Source of the DNA: Methylobacterium sp. C25
GTDB taxonomy: Bacteria > Pseudomonadota > Alphaproteobacteria > Rhizobiales > Beijerinckiaceae
DNA: 64,000 nt
Direction of reading: 5' to 3'
Assembly (NCBI RefSeq): GCF_021352225.1
Contig: NZ_JAAUVI010000007.1
Location: 76,016 to 140,015 of the forward strand
The stretch's first letter is position 1, and each line of letters opens with the position of its first letter. Under the pieces are notes generated by a model. It did not search any database. It saw only the letters and a list, made by a program, of their open reading frames with translations, and had not been told where the DNA came from. Shown here one piece after another: positions 44,821 through 52,818 of this stretch. Both the position numbers and the translations under genes were made by a program.

Positions 44821-45681
44821 ATGTCGGCGCGTCATCCCATCATCTCGGTCACGGGCTCCTCGGGTGCCGGCACGACCTCCGTGCGCAACACCTTCGAGCA
44901 GATCTTTCGACGCGAGGACGTGAGCGCGGTCTATATCGAGGGCGACGGCTTCCATGCCTTCGACCGCGACACCATGCGTGCGCGCATGGCCGAGGAACCG
45001 CATCTCAGCCACTTCGCGCCGCGCGCCAACCTGCTGCCTGCGCTGGAGGAAACCTTCCGCCGGTACAGCGAATCCGGCGAGGGCCGGACGCGGTCCTACG
45101 CCCATGATGAGGTCGACGCCGCCCGGCTCGGCGTACCGATGGGCAAGTTCACCGAGTGGCAGGACTTCGCGCCCGGCTCGGACCTGCTCTTCTATGAGGG
45201 CCTGCATGGCTGCGTCGTCGACAACACCATCGACCTCGCCCGCTACCCGGACCTGAAGATCGGCGTCGTGCCGGTCATCAACCTCGAATGGATCCAGAAG
45301 CTGCATCGGGACCGCTCGATCCGCGGCTATTCCACCGAGGCCGTGACCGACGTGATCCTGCGCCGGATGCCGGATTACGTGCAGACGATCTGCCCGCAAT
45401 TCTCCTGGACGGACATCAACTTCCAGCGCGTGCCGATGGTCGATACCTCGAACCCGTTCATCGCGCGCTGGATCCCGACCGCCGACGAATCGATGGTGGT
45501 GATCCGCTTCCGCGATCCGCACGGGATCGATTTCTCGTATCTCGTCTCGATGATCCACGACTCGTTCATGAGCCGGGCGAATTCCATCGTGATTCCGGGC
45601 TCGAAGCTCGATCTCGCCATGCAGTTGATCCTGACGCCGATGATCATGCAACTCGTCGAGCGCAAGCGCAGGCTGGGATGA
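44821..45681 (+). CDS. prk: Phosphoribulokinase
   Basis: A 286-residue proteobacterial (class I) phosphoribulokinase, which makes ribulose 1,5-bisphosphate from ribulose 5-phosphate and ATP. The Walker-type loop is ISVTGSSGAGTTSVRNTF; EGDGFHAFDR carries the catalytic aspartate, FYEGLHGCVVD the second acidic site and RDRSIRGYSTEAVTDVILRRMPDYV the allosteric and substrate region. It lies 32 bases past fbp. RuBisCO is absent from the window, so RuBP may serve as a regulatory signal rather than a CO2 acceptor. Confidence 0.95.
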   Translation: MSARHPIISVTGSSGAGTTSVRNTFEQIFRREDVSAVYIEGDGFHAFDRDTMRARMAEEPHLSHFAPRANLLPALEETFRRYSESGEGRTRSYAHDEVDAARLGVPMGKFTEWQDFAPGSDLLFYEGLHGCVVDNTIDLARYPDLKIGVVPVINLEWIQKLHRDRSIRGYSTEAVTDVILRRMPDYVQTICPQFSWTDINFQRVPMVDTSNPFIARWIPTADESMVVIRFRDPHGIDFSYLVSMIHDSFMSRANSIVIPGSKLDLAMQLILTPMIMQLVERKRRLG

Positions 45682-45812
45682 CATTGCGGTCCTCGCGGCA
45701 TTCCTGCCCGGACGAAAGACCACTACATCGGCGGCAACCCGCGCCTTAGTTTTGCATTGCACACTTCTACGGGCCGGGTCGCGCGCCATCTGCGTTCCCC
45801 ATCGAGGACCCC

Positions 45813-46496
45813 ATGACCATCATCGCCCCCTCCATCCTGTCGGCTGATTTCTCCCGGCTCGGGGAAGAGGTTCGCGCCGTCGACGAGGCCGGCGGGGACT
45901 GGATCCATCTCGACGTGATGGACGGGCATTTCGTGCCCAACATCACCTTCGGGCCGGCCCTGGTGAAGGCGCTGCGTCCACACACGAAAAAGCACTTCGA
46001 CGTGCATCTGATGATCGCGCCGGCCGATCCCTATCTCGCGGCCTTCGCCGATGCCGGCGCGGACACGATCAGCGTGCATGTCGAGGCGGGGCCGCACATC
46101 CACCGCTCGCTGCAGACGATCCGGGCGCTCGGCAAGCGAGCCGGCATCGCGCTCAATCCCGGCACGCCGGCCGCGATGGTCGAGCCTCTGCTCGACATGG
46201 TTGACCTCGTCGTCTGCATGACGGTCAATCCCGGCTTCGGCGGCCAGAGCTTCCTGCCATCGGCTCTGGAGACGGTCTCGCGCGTGCGCACCATGGTCGC
46301 GGGGCGCGCCATCGACATCGAGGTGGACGGCGGCATCACTCCGGCGACCGTCGCCGAGGCGGCCCGGGCCGGCGCCAATGTCTTCGTGGCCGGCTCCGGC
46401 GTGTTCAGCGGCGGCCCGAGTGCCTACGCCCGCAACATCGCGGCGATCCGCGAGGGCGCGAATACGGCAACCGGCCGAGACGGCCTGCGATGCTGA
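45813..46496 (+). CDS. rpe: Ribulose-phosphate 3-epimerase
   Basis: A 227-residue TIM-barrel epimerase interconverting ribulose 5-phosphate and xylulose 5-phosphate. [32 protein letters not shown] and [12 protein letters not shown] are the family signatures, with the catalytic aspartates in DVMDG and DGGITP. It supplies the phosphoribulokinase substrate. It lies 131 bases after prk and overlaps cbbY by 7 bases. Confidence 0.95.
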   Translation: MTIIAPSILSADFSRLGEEVRAVDEAGGDWIHLDVMDGHFVPNITFGPALVKALRPHTKKHFDVHLMIAPADPYLAAFADAGADTISVHVEAGPHIHRSLQTIRALGKRAGIALNPGTPAAMVEPLLDMVDLVVCMTVNPGFGGQSFLPSALETVSRVRTMVAGRAIDIEVDGGITPATVAEAARAGANVFVAGSGVFSGGPSAYARNIAAIREGANTATGRDGLRC

Positions 46497-47254
46497 AGGC
46501 GCTGATCTTCGACGTCGACGGTACGCTGGCCGAGACCGAAGACCTGCACAGGCAGGCGTTCAACCGCGCCTTCGCGCAACTCGGACTCGACTGGCGGTGG
46601 AGCCCGGAGGTCTATGCCGAACTGCTCAAGGTCATGGGCGGCAAGGAGCGGCTGCTGCACTATATTGCGCAAACGCATCCCGAGGATGACGGTGCGCTCG
46701 CCTCGCGGATGCCCGAAATCCATCACCTCAAGACCCGCATCTATGGCGAACTGATCGAGACGGGCCATCTCGCGCTTCGGCCGGGCATCGGTCGGCTGAT
46801 CGCCGAGGCGCGTGCCGCCGGCGTCCGGTTGGCCGTGGCGACGACGACGACGCGACTGAACCTCGACCGGCTGATCGCTATCAATTTTCCCGAGGGCGGC
46901 ACTCCATTCGACGTCATCGCGGCGGGAGACGAGGCGGCCCACAAGAAGCCTGCGCCCGACATCTTCGACATCGCCGTTGAGCGGCTCGGCATCGCTCCGT
47001 CCGAGGGCATCGCCTTCGAGGATTCCGCCGCCGGCATCCGTTCGGCGCTCGATGCGGGTCTCGCGGTGCTGGCCACCCGCAGCCGGTACACGGAGAGCCA
47101 TCGCCTCGACGGCGCCTTCTCGGCGGTGTCCGATCTCGGTGAGCCTGGGCAGCCGCATCAGCATCTTGCCGGCGCGGTCTGGCCGAATGGCGTGGTCACG
47201 CTCGCCGGGCTCCAGTCCTGGCACGCTGCCCATCGAATGGGCGCGACGGCATGA
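46490..47254 (+). CDS. cbbY: CbbY-type HAD phosphatase
   Basis: A 254-residue HAD-superfamily hydrolase closely matching Cbb[20 protein letters not shown] holds the nucleophile and acid aspartates, [12 protein letters not shown] is the CbbY cap signature, [13 protein letters not shown] motif II and [16 protein letters not shown] motifs III-IV. Characterised CbbY removes xylulose 1,5-bisphosphate, a misfire product that blocks RuBisCO. Its start overlaps the rpe stop by 7 bases, implying coupling. With no RuBisCO in sight, its real substrate here may be XuBP or RuBP; that is inference. Confidence 0.9.
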   Translation: MLKALIFDVDGTLAETEDLHRQAFNRAFAQLGLDWRWSPEVYAELLKVMGGKERLLHYIAQTHPEDDGALASRMPEIHHLKTRIYGELIETGHLALRPGIGRLIAEARAAGVRLAVATTTTRLNLDRLIAINFPEGGTPFDVIAAGDEAAHKKPAPDIFDIAVERLGIAPSEGIAFEDSAAGIRSALDAGLAVLATRSRYTESHRLDGAFSAVSDLGEPGQPHQHLAGAVWPNGVVTLAGLQSWHAAHRMGATA

Positions 47255-47263
47255 CGTTCGCCC

Positions 47264-47345
47264 AAAAAACAAACAGCGCGCCCGAGTTGGACGCGCTGGC
47301 TGAGGTAGTCCGTGGTCTCTGGAACGGACGCTGCCTGTTTAACGG
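47264..47345 (-). ncRNA. Candidate two-hairpin small RNA
   Basis: Read on the minus strand, GTCCGT (47329-47324) pairs with ACGGAC (47313-47308), and downstream CAGCGCG (47298-47292) pairs with CGCGCTG (47280-47274), followed by TTTGTTTTTT and GGG. The second stem plus T tract is a good intrinsic terminator, but no protein gene on this strand precedes it. Upstream, TGTAT-TTTGC-ATACA (around 47350-47364) is a palindrome that may be the promoter region. A transcript of about 80 bases is inferred. It could instead be a terminator reused for antisense control of cbbY. Confidence 0.42.
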
Positions 47346-47550
47346 GCTTGTATGCAAAATACAGTCACTTTTGGGCAACGGTACATCTTAACATGTGACA
47401 GCCGCCGTTCGCATGCACGGGAACTGCGGCGGCGGTTCCACTTTCCAGAACGTGACAGGAGCCGTATCACGGCGCGCCTTCGTCTCGTGACATCCGTCCG
47501 CGCTCTCGTTTGAGCGTCATCATGCAACCTTCGCCGGAGTCGGGAGCCCG

Positions 47551-48660
47551 ATGCGTGGACCGAACGCGATCGATTTCTGGCGCGGCTTCGCCCTCATCAC
47601 GATCTTCGTCAACCACATCCCCGGCAACACCTTCGAGCGCTGGACCTATTCCCAGTACGGCATTTCGGATGCCGCCGAGCTTTTCGTGTTCCTCGCCGGC
47701 TGGTCGATCGGCATCGCCACGACGGACCGCGAAGGACGGCCCGAGCCGGCGCTGACCTCGATCCTGCGGCTGCTGTCGCGAACGGTCGAGGTCTATCGTG
47801 CGCAGGTGATCATCATGGTGCTGGCGCTCGCGATGATCGCGGGCACGGCGCTGTTGCTCGACAACCCGCTGATCCTCGAATGGCACAATGCCGGCGGCTT
47901 CTTCGCCGACCCGATCCAGTCGATGGTCGGCCTCGTGCTGCTGACCTACCAGCTCGGCTACTTCAACATCCTGCCGCTCTACGTCGTGCTGATCGCGGTG
48001 GCGCCGGTCTTCGTGCTGATGTCGCGGGTGAGCCGGGCCGGCGCGCTGTTCCTGTCCTTCAGCCTCTACGCGGCGAGCCTCGTCTTCGAGTGGGATGTCC
48101 CGTCCTGGCCGGGTGAGGGCGACTGGTTCTTCAACCCGTTCTGCTGGCAGTTGCTGCTCATGCTCGGCTATTGCCTGCAGGGCTGGAGCCGCGAGTGGCC
48201 GCGCTTCCGCGTCTGGTGCTTCCGACTGATGCCGCTCGGCATCGTCATCGTCGTCGTCGGGATCGTGCTGGCCGTCTTCGAGATCCGGCCCGATCCGCTG
48301 ATGGTGCCGGAGCCACGCCTTATTTTTACCTTCGACAAAACCTACCTGTCGCCGGCACGGCTGATCCATTTCTGTGGTGTTCTCCTGGCCTTCCAGGCGG
48401 TCTACCGGTGGGTATCCCCCTGGATCGGGCCGATCGCGCGCTTCCTTGCAAGCCTCGGGCGGAACTCCCTCGCGGTCTTTTCGATGGGATCGCTTCTGAG
48501 CCTCGCCGCGCAGTTCGTGAGGTTTCAGTACGGTGGTGGTATATTCGTCGACGTTTCGGTCGTAGGCTCCGGCCTGTTCGCTCTGGGTTTCACTGCATGG
48601 TTCGTCGAATGGCGTTCCCGCAAGCCGAAGAAGGCGGCCGTCGCTCCTGCCGCGCCGTAG
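47551..48660 (+). CDS. OpgC-domain membrane protein
   Basis: A 369-residue polytopic protein with about ten membrane segments. The start RGPNAIDFWRGFALITIFVNHIPGN and SDAAELFVFLAGWSIG match OpgC, an acyltransferase-3-like membrane protein that adds succinyl groups to periplasmic glucans. The C-terminus is a basic cytoplasmic tail. The SGNH hydrolase gene overlaps its end, suggesting both act on one exported glycan; the substrate is not known. Confidence 0.88.
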   Translation: MRGPNAIDFWRGFALITIFVNHIPGNTFERWTYSQYGISDAAELFVFLAGWSIGIATTDREGRPEPALTSILRLLSRTVEVYRAQVIIMVLALAMIAGTALLLDNPLILEWHNAGGFFADPIQSMVGLVLLTYQLGYFNILPLYVVLIAVAPVFVLMSRVSRAGALFLSFSLYAASLVFEWDVPSWPGEGDWFFNPFCWQLLLMLGYCLQGWSREWPRFRVWCFRLMPLGIVIVVVGIVLAVFEIRPDPLMVPEPRLIFTFDKTYLSPARLIHFCGVLLAFQAVYRWVSPWIGPIARFLASLGRNSLAVFSMGSLLSLAAQFVRFQYGGGIFVDVSVVGSGLFALGFTAWFVEWRSRKPKKAAVAPAAP

Positions 48661-49529
48661 GTGTGGCCGCGCTCGGCCTCTTCCTCACCGTTTCGGCAGC
48701 CTCTGCCCTCGCCGAAGGCGCCGCGACCGTCGTGTCGCCGCCGCATCCGCCTGCGGCCGCCCCCGGCGCCGTGCCGATCGAGGGCGTCGACCTTAGCCTC
48801 TCGCCGGAATGCCGCGTTCCGGGCTCCAAGCTCTACACACTCGCCCGGCTCGCCGCCGTGAAGCATGCCCTCAAGGAGAAGCGCCCGGTGCGCGTGCTCT
48901 CCGTGGGCTCGTCCTCTTCAGGCCTCGGCGCCTCGGCCTCCTATCCCGTACGGCTCGAGAACGCCCTCGAGCGCTCGCTTCCCAACGTCGACGTCCAGAT
49001 CGATTCGCGCGGGCTCTCCGGCGAGGTGGCGAGCGGCGCCGGCGAGCGGCTTCGCACCATGGTTGCCGAGGTCGAGCCGGATCTCGTTGTCTGGCAGGTC
49101 GGCACCAACGATGCGCTGGCGCGCGTGGATGCCGATGCCTTCGCCGATGCGCTGAAGGACACGGTGGAGTGGATCAAGTCGCACCATATCGATGTGGTGC
49201 TGATCGACCCGCTCTTCACTCAGAGCGTCGCCGAGGACGAGTCGTATAACGGGCTCGTACACAAGGTGCAGGACGTGGCGGTGGCGCAGGGCGTCCCGCT
49301 GGTGCGCCGCTACGAGGCGATGCGCTTCCTCTCCGCCAGCGCCGACAAGGGCAGCGAGACGCACATGCTCGGCCGGCACTTCCGGCTGAACGATCTCGGC
49401 CTGCGCTGCATGGCCGAGCACGTCACCCGCGCCATCACGCTGTCGCTGCTGCAGCCCGATCTCGCGGTTGCGCCGGCCGCTGAGCCGCAGGCGAAGACGA
49501 CCGAGCCTGAGAAGCCGTCAGGGCACTGA
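48597..49529 (+). CDS. Exported SGNH/GDSL-type hydrolase
   Basis: About 310 residues. The N-terminus has a signal-like hydrophobic run, VGVAALGLFLTVSAASALA, after about 20 polar residues. The SGNH core has block I VLSVGSSSSGLGASASYP (serine nucleophile), VVWQVGTNDALA (block III with the Asn) and RHFRLNDLGLRCMAEHV (block V His). Such enzymes remove or transfer acyl groups on glycans. The start at 48597 overlaps opgC by 64 bases; an ATG at 48609 is possible. Overlap with opgC supports a shared glycan-acylation role. Confidence 0.75.
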   Translation: MVRRMAFPQAEEGGRRSCRAVGVAALGLFLTVSAASALAEGAATVVSPPHPPAAAPGAVPIEGVDLSLSPECRVPGSKLYTLARLAAVKHALKEKRPVRVLSVGSSSSGLGASASYPVRLENALERSLPNVDVQIDSRGLSGEVASGAGERLRTMVAEVEPDLVVWQVGTNDALARVDADAFADALKDTVEWIKSHHIDVVLIDPLFTQSVAEDESYNGLVHKVQDVAVAQGVPLVRRYEAMRFLSASADKGSETHMLGRHFRLNDLGLRCMAEHVTRAITLSLLQPDLAVAPAAEPQAKTTEPEKPSGH

Positions 49530-49541
49530 GGCCAGCCTCTT

Positions 49542-50972
49542 TCAGTCGTCGTCGCTCGGCCAGTCCCGTGCCGCCTTGCGCCGGCCGCCGCGCGGCGCGC
49601 CGGAGGCGATGCCGGCGACGAGATCCGCGATGTGCCGCAGGGCCTCCGTCTGCATCCCACGCTCACCGACCTCGCTGCGGGCCTGGGGCATGACGGCCTT
49701 CGAGAAGCCGAGCTTCTCCGCCTCCTTCAGCCGCGCCACGGCCTGCGAAACCGGACGGACTGCGCCGGACAGCCCGAGCTCGCCGAAATAGACCGTCTCC
49801 GCGGGCAGGGCCGCGCCCGACATGGAGGAGACGAGGGCCGCCGCGACGGCAAGGTCGGCCGCGGGCTCGGTGATGCGCAGGCCTCCGGCGACATTGAGGT
49901 AGACATCATGCGCGCCGAGCCGGATGCCGCCATGGGCCTCCAGCACCGCAAGCACCATCGAGAGCCGGTTCGGGTCCCAGCCCACCACCGCGCGGCGCGG
50001 CATGCCGAGCGAGGAGGGCGCGACGAGCGCCTGGATTTCAACGAGAAGCGGACGCGTCCCCTCCATGCCGGCGAAGACGGCGGTGCCTGGCGCCGCATGG
50101 TCGCGCCCGGCGAGAAAGAGCGCGGAAGGGTTCGGCACCTCCGCGAGGCCGCCATCGGTCATTTCGAAGACGCCGATCTCGTCGGTCGGGCCGAAGCGAT
50201 TTTTGACGGCGCGCAAAATCCGAAAGTGGTGGCCCTGGTCGCCCTCGAAGGAGGCGACCGCGTCGACCATGTGCTCGACGACGCGCGGGCCGGCGATCTG
50301 GCCGTCTTTGGTGACGTGGCCGACCAGGATCACCGCGGTGCCGGTCGTCTTGGCGAAGCGGATCAGGGCCTGGGCCGAGGAGCGCACCTGCGTGACCGTG
50401 CCGGGCGCGGATTCCACCGTCTCCGTCCACATGGTCTGGATCGAGTCGATGATGGCCAGCGCAGGCGGGCGCCCTTGAGAGAGCGTCTCGACGATGTCCT
50501 CGACATTGGTCTCGGCGGCGAGCTCGACCTCGCGGTCGGCGAGGCCAAGGCGCTCGGCCCGCAGCCGCACCTGGCCGACCGCCTCCTCGCCCGAAATGTA
50601 GACGACGCGCTCCTTGCGGAAGGCCATGGCGGCGCCGGCCTGCATCAGCAGGGTCGACTTGCCGATGCCGGGATCGCCGCCGATCAGGATCACCGAGCCG
50701 CGCACGAAGCCGCCGCCGGTGACCCGGTCGAGCTCGGCGATGCCCGAGGGCGTGCGCGGCGCCTCCTTGGCCTCCCCCGTCAGGCCTTCGAGCGGAAACA
50801 CGCGGCCCCGCGCCCGGGAAGGGCGGGTCGCAACAGGGCCCGATGCGGGGCCGGTCGTGCCGGTTTCCTCGACGATCGTGTTCCAGCCGTTGCAGGCCTC
50901 GCAGCGTCCGCGCCAGCGATTGTAGACCGCCCCGCAGGACTGGCAGACGAAGGTCTGGTGGATCTTTGCCAT
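49542..50972 (-). CDS. radA: DNA repair protein RadA (Sms)
   Basis: A 476-residue RecA-like branch-migration ATPase. The N-terminal zinc finger is FVCQSCGAVYNRWRG followed by CEACNGW; the Walker A loop is GGDPGIGKSTLLMQ; AVKNRFGPTDEIGVFEM contains the RadA-specific KNRFG motif; and the last 150 residues form the Lon-protease-like domain (GLRITEPAADLAVAAALVSS). It lies downstream of alr on the same strand, as in many alphaproteobacteria, with a dispersed repeat in between. Confidence 0.95.
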   Translation of the reverse strand: MAKIHQTFVCQSCGAVYNRWRGRCEACNGWNTIVEETGTTGPASGPVATRPSRARGRVFPLEGLTGEAKEAPRTPSGIAELDRVTGGGFVRGSVILIGGDPGIGKSTLLMQAGAAMAFRKERVVYISGEEAVGQVRLRAERLGLADREVELAAETNVEDIVETLSQGRPPALAIIDSIQTMWTETVESAPGTVTQVRSSAQALIRFAKTTGTAVILVGHVTKDGQIAGPRVVEHMVDAVASFEGDQGHHFRILRAVKNRFGPTDEIGVFEMTDGGLAEVPNPSALFLAGRDHAAPGTAVFAGMEGTRPLLVEIQALVAPSSLGMPRRAVVGWDPNRLSMVLAVLEAHGGIRLGAHDVYLNVAGGLRITEPAADLAVAAALVSSMSGAALPAETVYFGELGLSGAVRPVSQAVARLKEAEKLGFSKAVMPQARSEVGERGMQTEALRHIADLVAGIASGAPRGGRRKAARDWPSDDD

Positions 50973-51012
50973 CGACGATGCCGTGCGCGAGCGAGGGTTA
51001 GCCCACTCACAC

Positions 51013-51076
51013 CCTCATCCTGAGGCGCGAAGCGGAGCGAAGCCTCGAAGCACCTCAGGATGAGGTGGTTGGGTGG
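51013..51076. repeat. Dispersed palindromic repeat, copy A (between alr and radA)
   Basis: CCTCATCCTGAGG (51013-51025) and CCTCAGGATGAGG (51053-51065) are perfect 13-bp inverted arms. The spacer holds two direct copies of CGAAGC. The right arm continues as TGGTTGGGTGG. The same 13-mer with a similar flank recurs in opposite orientation at 52.3 kb. This is an intergenic palindromic element of unknown role, not an insertion sequence: it carries no frame. Confidence 0.7.
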
Positions 51077-51091
51077 AATGGGCGGCGAAGC

Positions 51092-52186
51092 TCAGCCGCC
51101 AGTATAGCTGCGAACATAACGAGAACCTAGACCCGTCAGGATCTCGTATCCGATGGTTCCTGCCGCTTCGCCGACCGTATCGACGTCGAGACCGTCGCCG
51201 ATCAAGGTGGCCATGACACCGCGCCGGGCGCCGGGCGCGTCGGTGACGTCGAGGATGATCAGGTCCATCGAGATCAGGCCGAGGATCGGGCAGAGGACGC
51301 CACCGACCAAGGCGTGGCCGGTCTGGCTTCCCGAGCGCGGGTAGCCATCGGCATAACCCAGGGAGAGCGTTGCGAGGCGGCGGGGCGAAGGAGCCTGCCA
51401 GCGGCCATTATAGCCCGCAGTGTCGCCGGCTTCGACGTCGCGGATCTGCAGGATCGGCGATTCGAGCCGCACCACCGGACGCATCGGGTTTTCCGCGCGA
51501 TAGGGCGTCGGGTTGCCGCCGAATAGCGCGTAGCCGGGCCGCAGCAACTCGTGATGGGCCGGGGCGCCGAGAAACACGCCGGAGGAATTGGCGAGCGAAG
51601 CCGGGATGCCGGGATGCGCCTGCCTCACCGCCGCGAAGGCCTCGATCTGGCGCGCGTTGATCGGCTCATCCGGTTTCTCGGCGCTGACGAGATGGCTCAC
51701 GAGCAGGCGGATGCCGGCCCGGGCGAGAAGCGGATCGCCTGCCAGCGCCAGGGCCTCGGACATGTGCAGGCCGAGGCGGTTCATGCCGGTATCGACATGG
51801 AGCGCCGCTGGGAGAGCGCCGTCGGAGATGCCGGCCCATTCGGCCAACTCCTCTTGCGAGCCGAGCACCGGCATCAGGCGGTGTGCCGCGAAGCTCTTGC
51901 CGGCGCCCGGCGCGAGCCCGTTCAGAATGTAGATGTCGGCATCCGGAAGGCACTCCCGTGCGGCGAGCCCCTCTTCGAGATGTGCGACGAAGAAGGTGCG
52001 GCAGCCGGCCCGCGCCAGGGCCGGGGCAACGGCGGTGAGGCCACAGCCATAGGCGTCGGCCTTCACTACGGCGGAGCATTCGGCCCGCGGCGCTTGCGCC
52101 CCGAGGCGCCGCCAATTCGCGACGATCGCGTCGAGATCGATCGTGAGACGCGCGCCATGCGCGACGGCGGGAATTGCGGAGGGGAT
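51092..52186 (-). CDS. alr: Alanine racemase, non-canonical or damaged start
   Basis: A PLP-dependent racemase supplying D-alanine for peptidoglycan. SAVVKADAYGCGL holds the PLP lysine, SLGYADGYPR is the usual conserved segment, and SMDLIILDV and GYEILTGLGSRYVRSYTGG follow. The N-terminal strand ARLTIDLDAIVANWRRLG is also intact, but between the upstream TGA and the lysine region this frame has no ATG, GTG or TTG except a GTG directly before the PLP lysine, which would truncate the barrel. An ATC at 52186 has GGGAG six bases upstream and gives 364 residues, the normal length. A frameshift from the ATG at 52247 in another frame is the alternative. Confidence 0.82.
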   Translation of the reverse strand: MPSAIPAVAHGARLTIDLDAIVANWRRLGAQAPRAECSAVVKADAYGCGLTAVAPALARAGCRTFFVAHLEEGLAARECLPDADIYILNGLAPGAGKSFAAHRLMPVLGSQEELAEWAGISDGALPAALHVDTGMNRLGLHMSEALALAGDPLLARAGIRLLVSHLVSAEKPDEPINARQIEAFAAVRQAHPGIPASLANSSGVFLGAPAHHELLRPGYALFGGNPTPYRAENPMRPVVRLESPILQIRDVEAGDTAGYNGRWQAPSPRRLATLSLGYADGYPRSGSQTGHALVGGVLCPILGLISMDLIILDVTDAPGARRGVMATLIGDGLDVDTVGEAAGTIGYEILTGLGSRYVRSYTGG

Positions 52187-52276
52187 CGGGCTCTCCCAAC
52201 GGCGAGGACGTCGCCCCGGAGGTATCGCCGTTGCGGTGCGATGTCATCCGCGAGTGGGCAGCTTCCGACAGGCGAT

Positions 52277-52314
52277 CCCACCCAACAACCTCATCCTGAG
52301 GTGGTTTGGTGGGA
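52277..52314. repeat. Dispersed palindromic repeat, copy B (upstream of alr)
   Basis: The arms CCCACCCAACAACCTCA and TGAGGTGGTTTGGTGGG pair at 15 of 17 positions. The core CCTCATCCTGAGG (52289-52301) is identical to copy A's left arm, and the flank, read in reverse, matches copy A's right flank. With copy A it brackets alr in inverted orientation. Confidence 0.65.
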
Positions 52315-52362
52315 AAGGTCGTCGCGAAGCGGACGGAAGGAGTGCCTTCCGCCCGCTCTTGC

Positions 52363-52725
52363 TTATTCGGCCGGCGCCGAGGTCCAACGGACGGCGGCCG
52401 CGGTCCGGGCACCGCCCTGACGGCCAACCTCACCGGGATTGGTGGCGAGGCCGAGGGTTTCGAGCGTCAGGGCGCCGACGCTGCCGGCATTGTGGATGAC
52501 GGCCGAGGCCTGCTCGGCCGGCGTTGCCGTCCAGCGCACGGTGCCGGCGGTGGCAAAACCGCCCTGGCGGCCAACCTGCATCGCATTGACGGCGATGCCG
52601 CGGGTCTCGAAGGTCATCGCGCCGACCGTCTTGGCGCCCGCGGTTTCGTCGGCGAGGGCAGGGGTGGCGAGAGCGGCGAGGGCGATGGCGGCGGCAGTGG
52701 TGATGGTGGCGATACGGTTCGACAT
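52363..52725 (-). CDS. Small secreted protein made of two tandem repeats
   Basis: A 120-residue protein. The signal peptide, starting MSNRIATITTAAAIALAALA, is cleaved near ALA-DE. The mature part is two related units of about 40 residues: VGAMTFETRGIAVNAMQVG with RQGGFATAGTVRWTATPAE, and VGALTLETLGLATNPGEVG with RQGGARTAAAVRWTSAPAE. The family is not recognised. It is divergent from a LysR gene, with an 11-bp perfect inverted repeat between them, so it is a likely target of that regulator. Confidence 0.72.
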   Translation of the reverse strand: MSNRIATITTAAAIALAALATPALADETAGAKTVGAMTFETRGIAVNAMQVGRQGGFATAGTVRWTATPAEQASAVIHNAGSVGALTLETLGLATNPGEVGRQGGARTAAAVRWTSAPAE

Positions 52726-52772
52726 GGTGTGATCCTCAACGGGCCGGCGGGCTGTCCGCCGTTTCGTGAGCA

Positions 52773-52810
52773 CAATCTGTTTGCGCTGCACCAATTAATC
52801 AAACAGATTG
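52773..52810. promoter_or_regulatory. Perfect inverted repeat between divergent genes, probable LysR operator
   Basis: CAATCTGTTTG (52773-52783) and CAAACAGATTG (52800-52810) are exact complements, 11 bp each, 16 bases apart. The right arm ends 8 bases before the LysR start codon, a position suited to autorepression. The left arm is 48 bases upstream of the repeat-protein start. The sequence around it is AT-rich. Confidence 0.65.
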
Positions 52811-52818
52811 CATGCATA

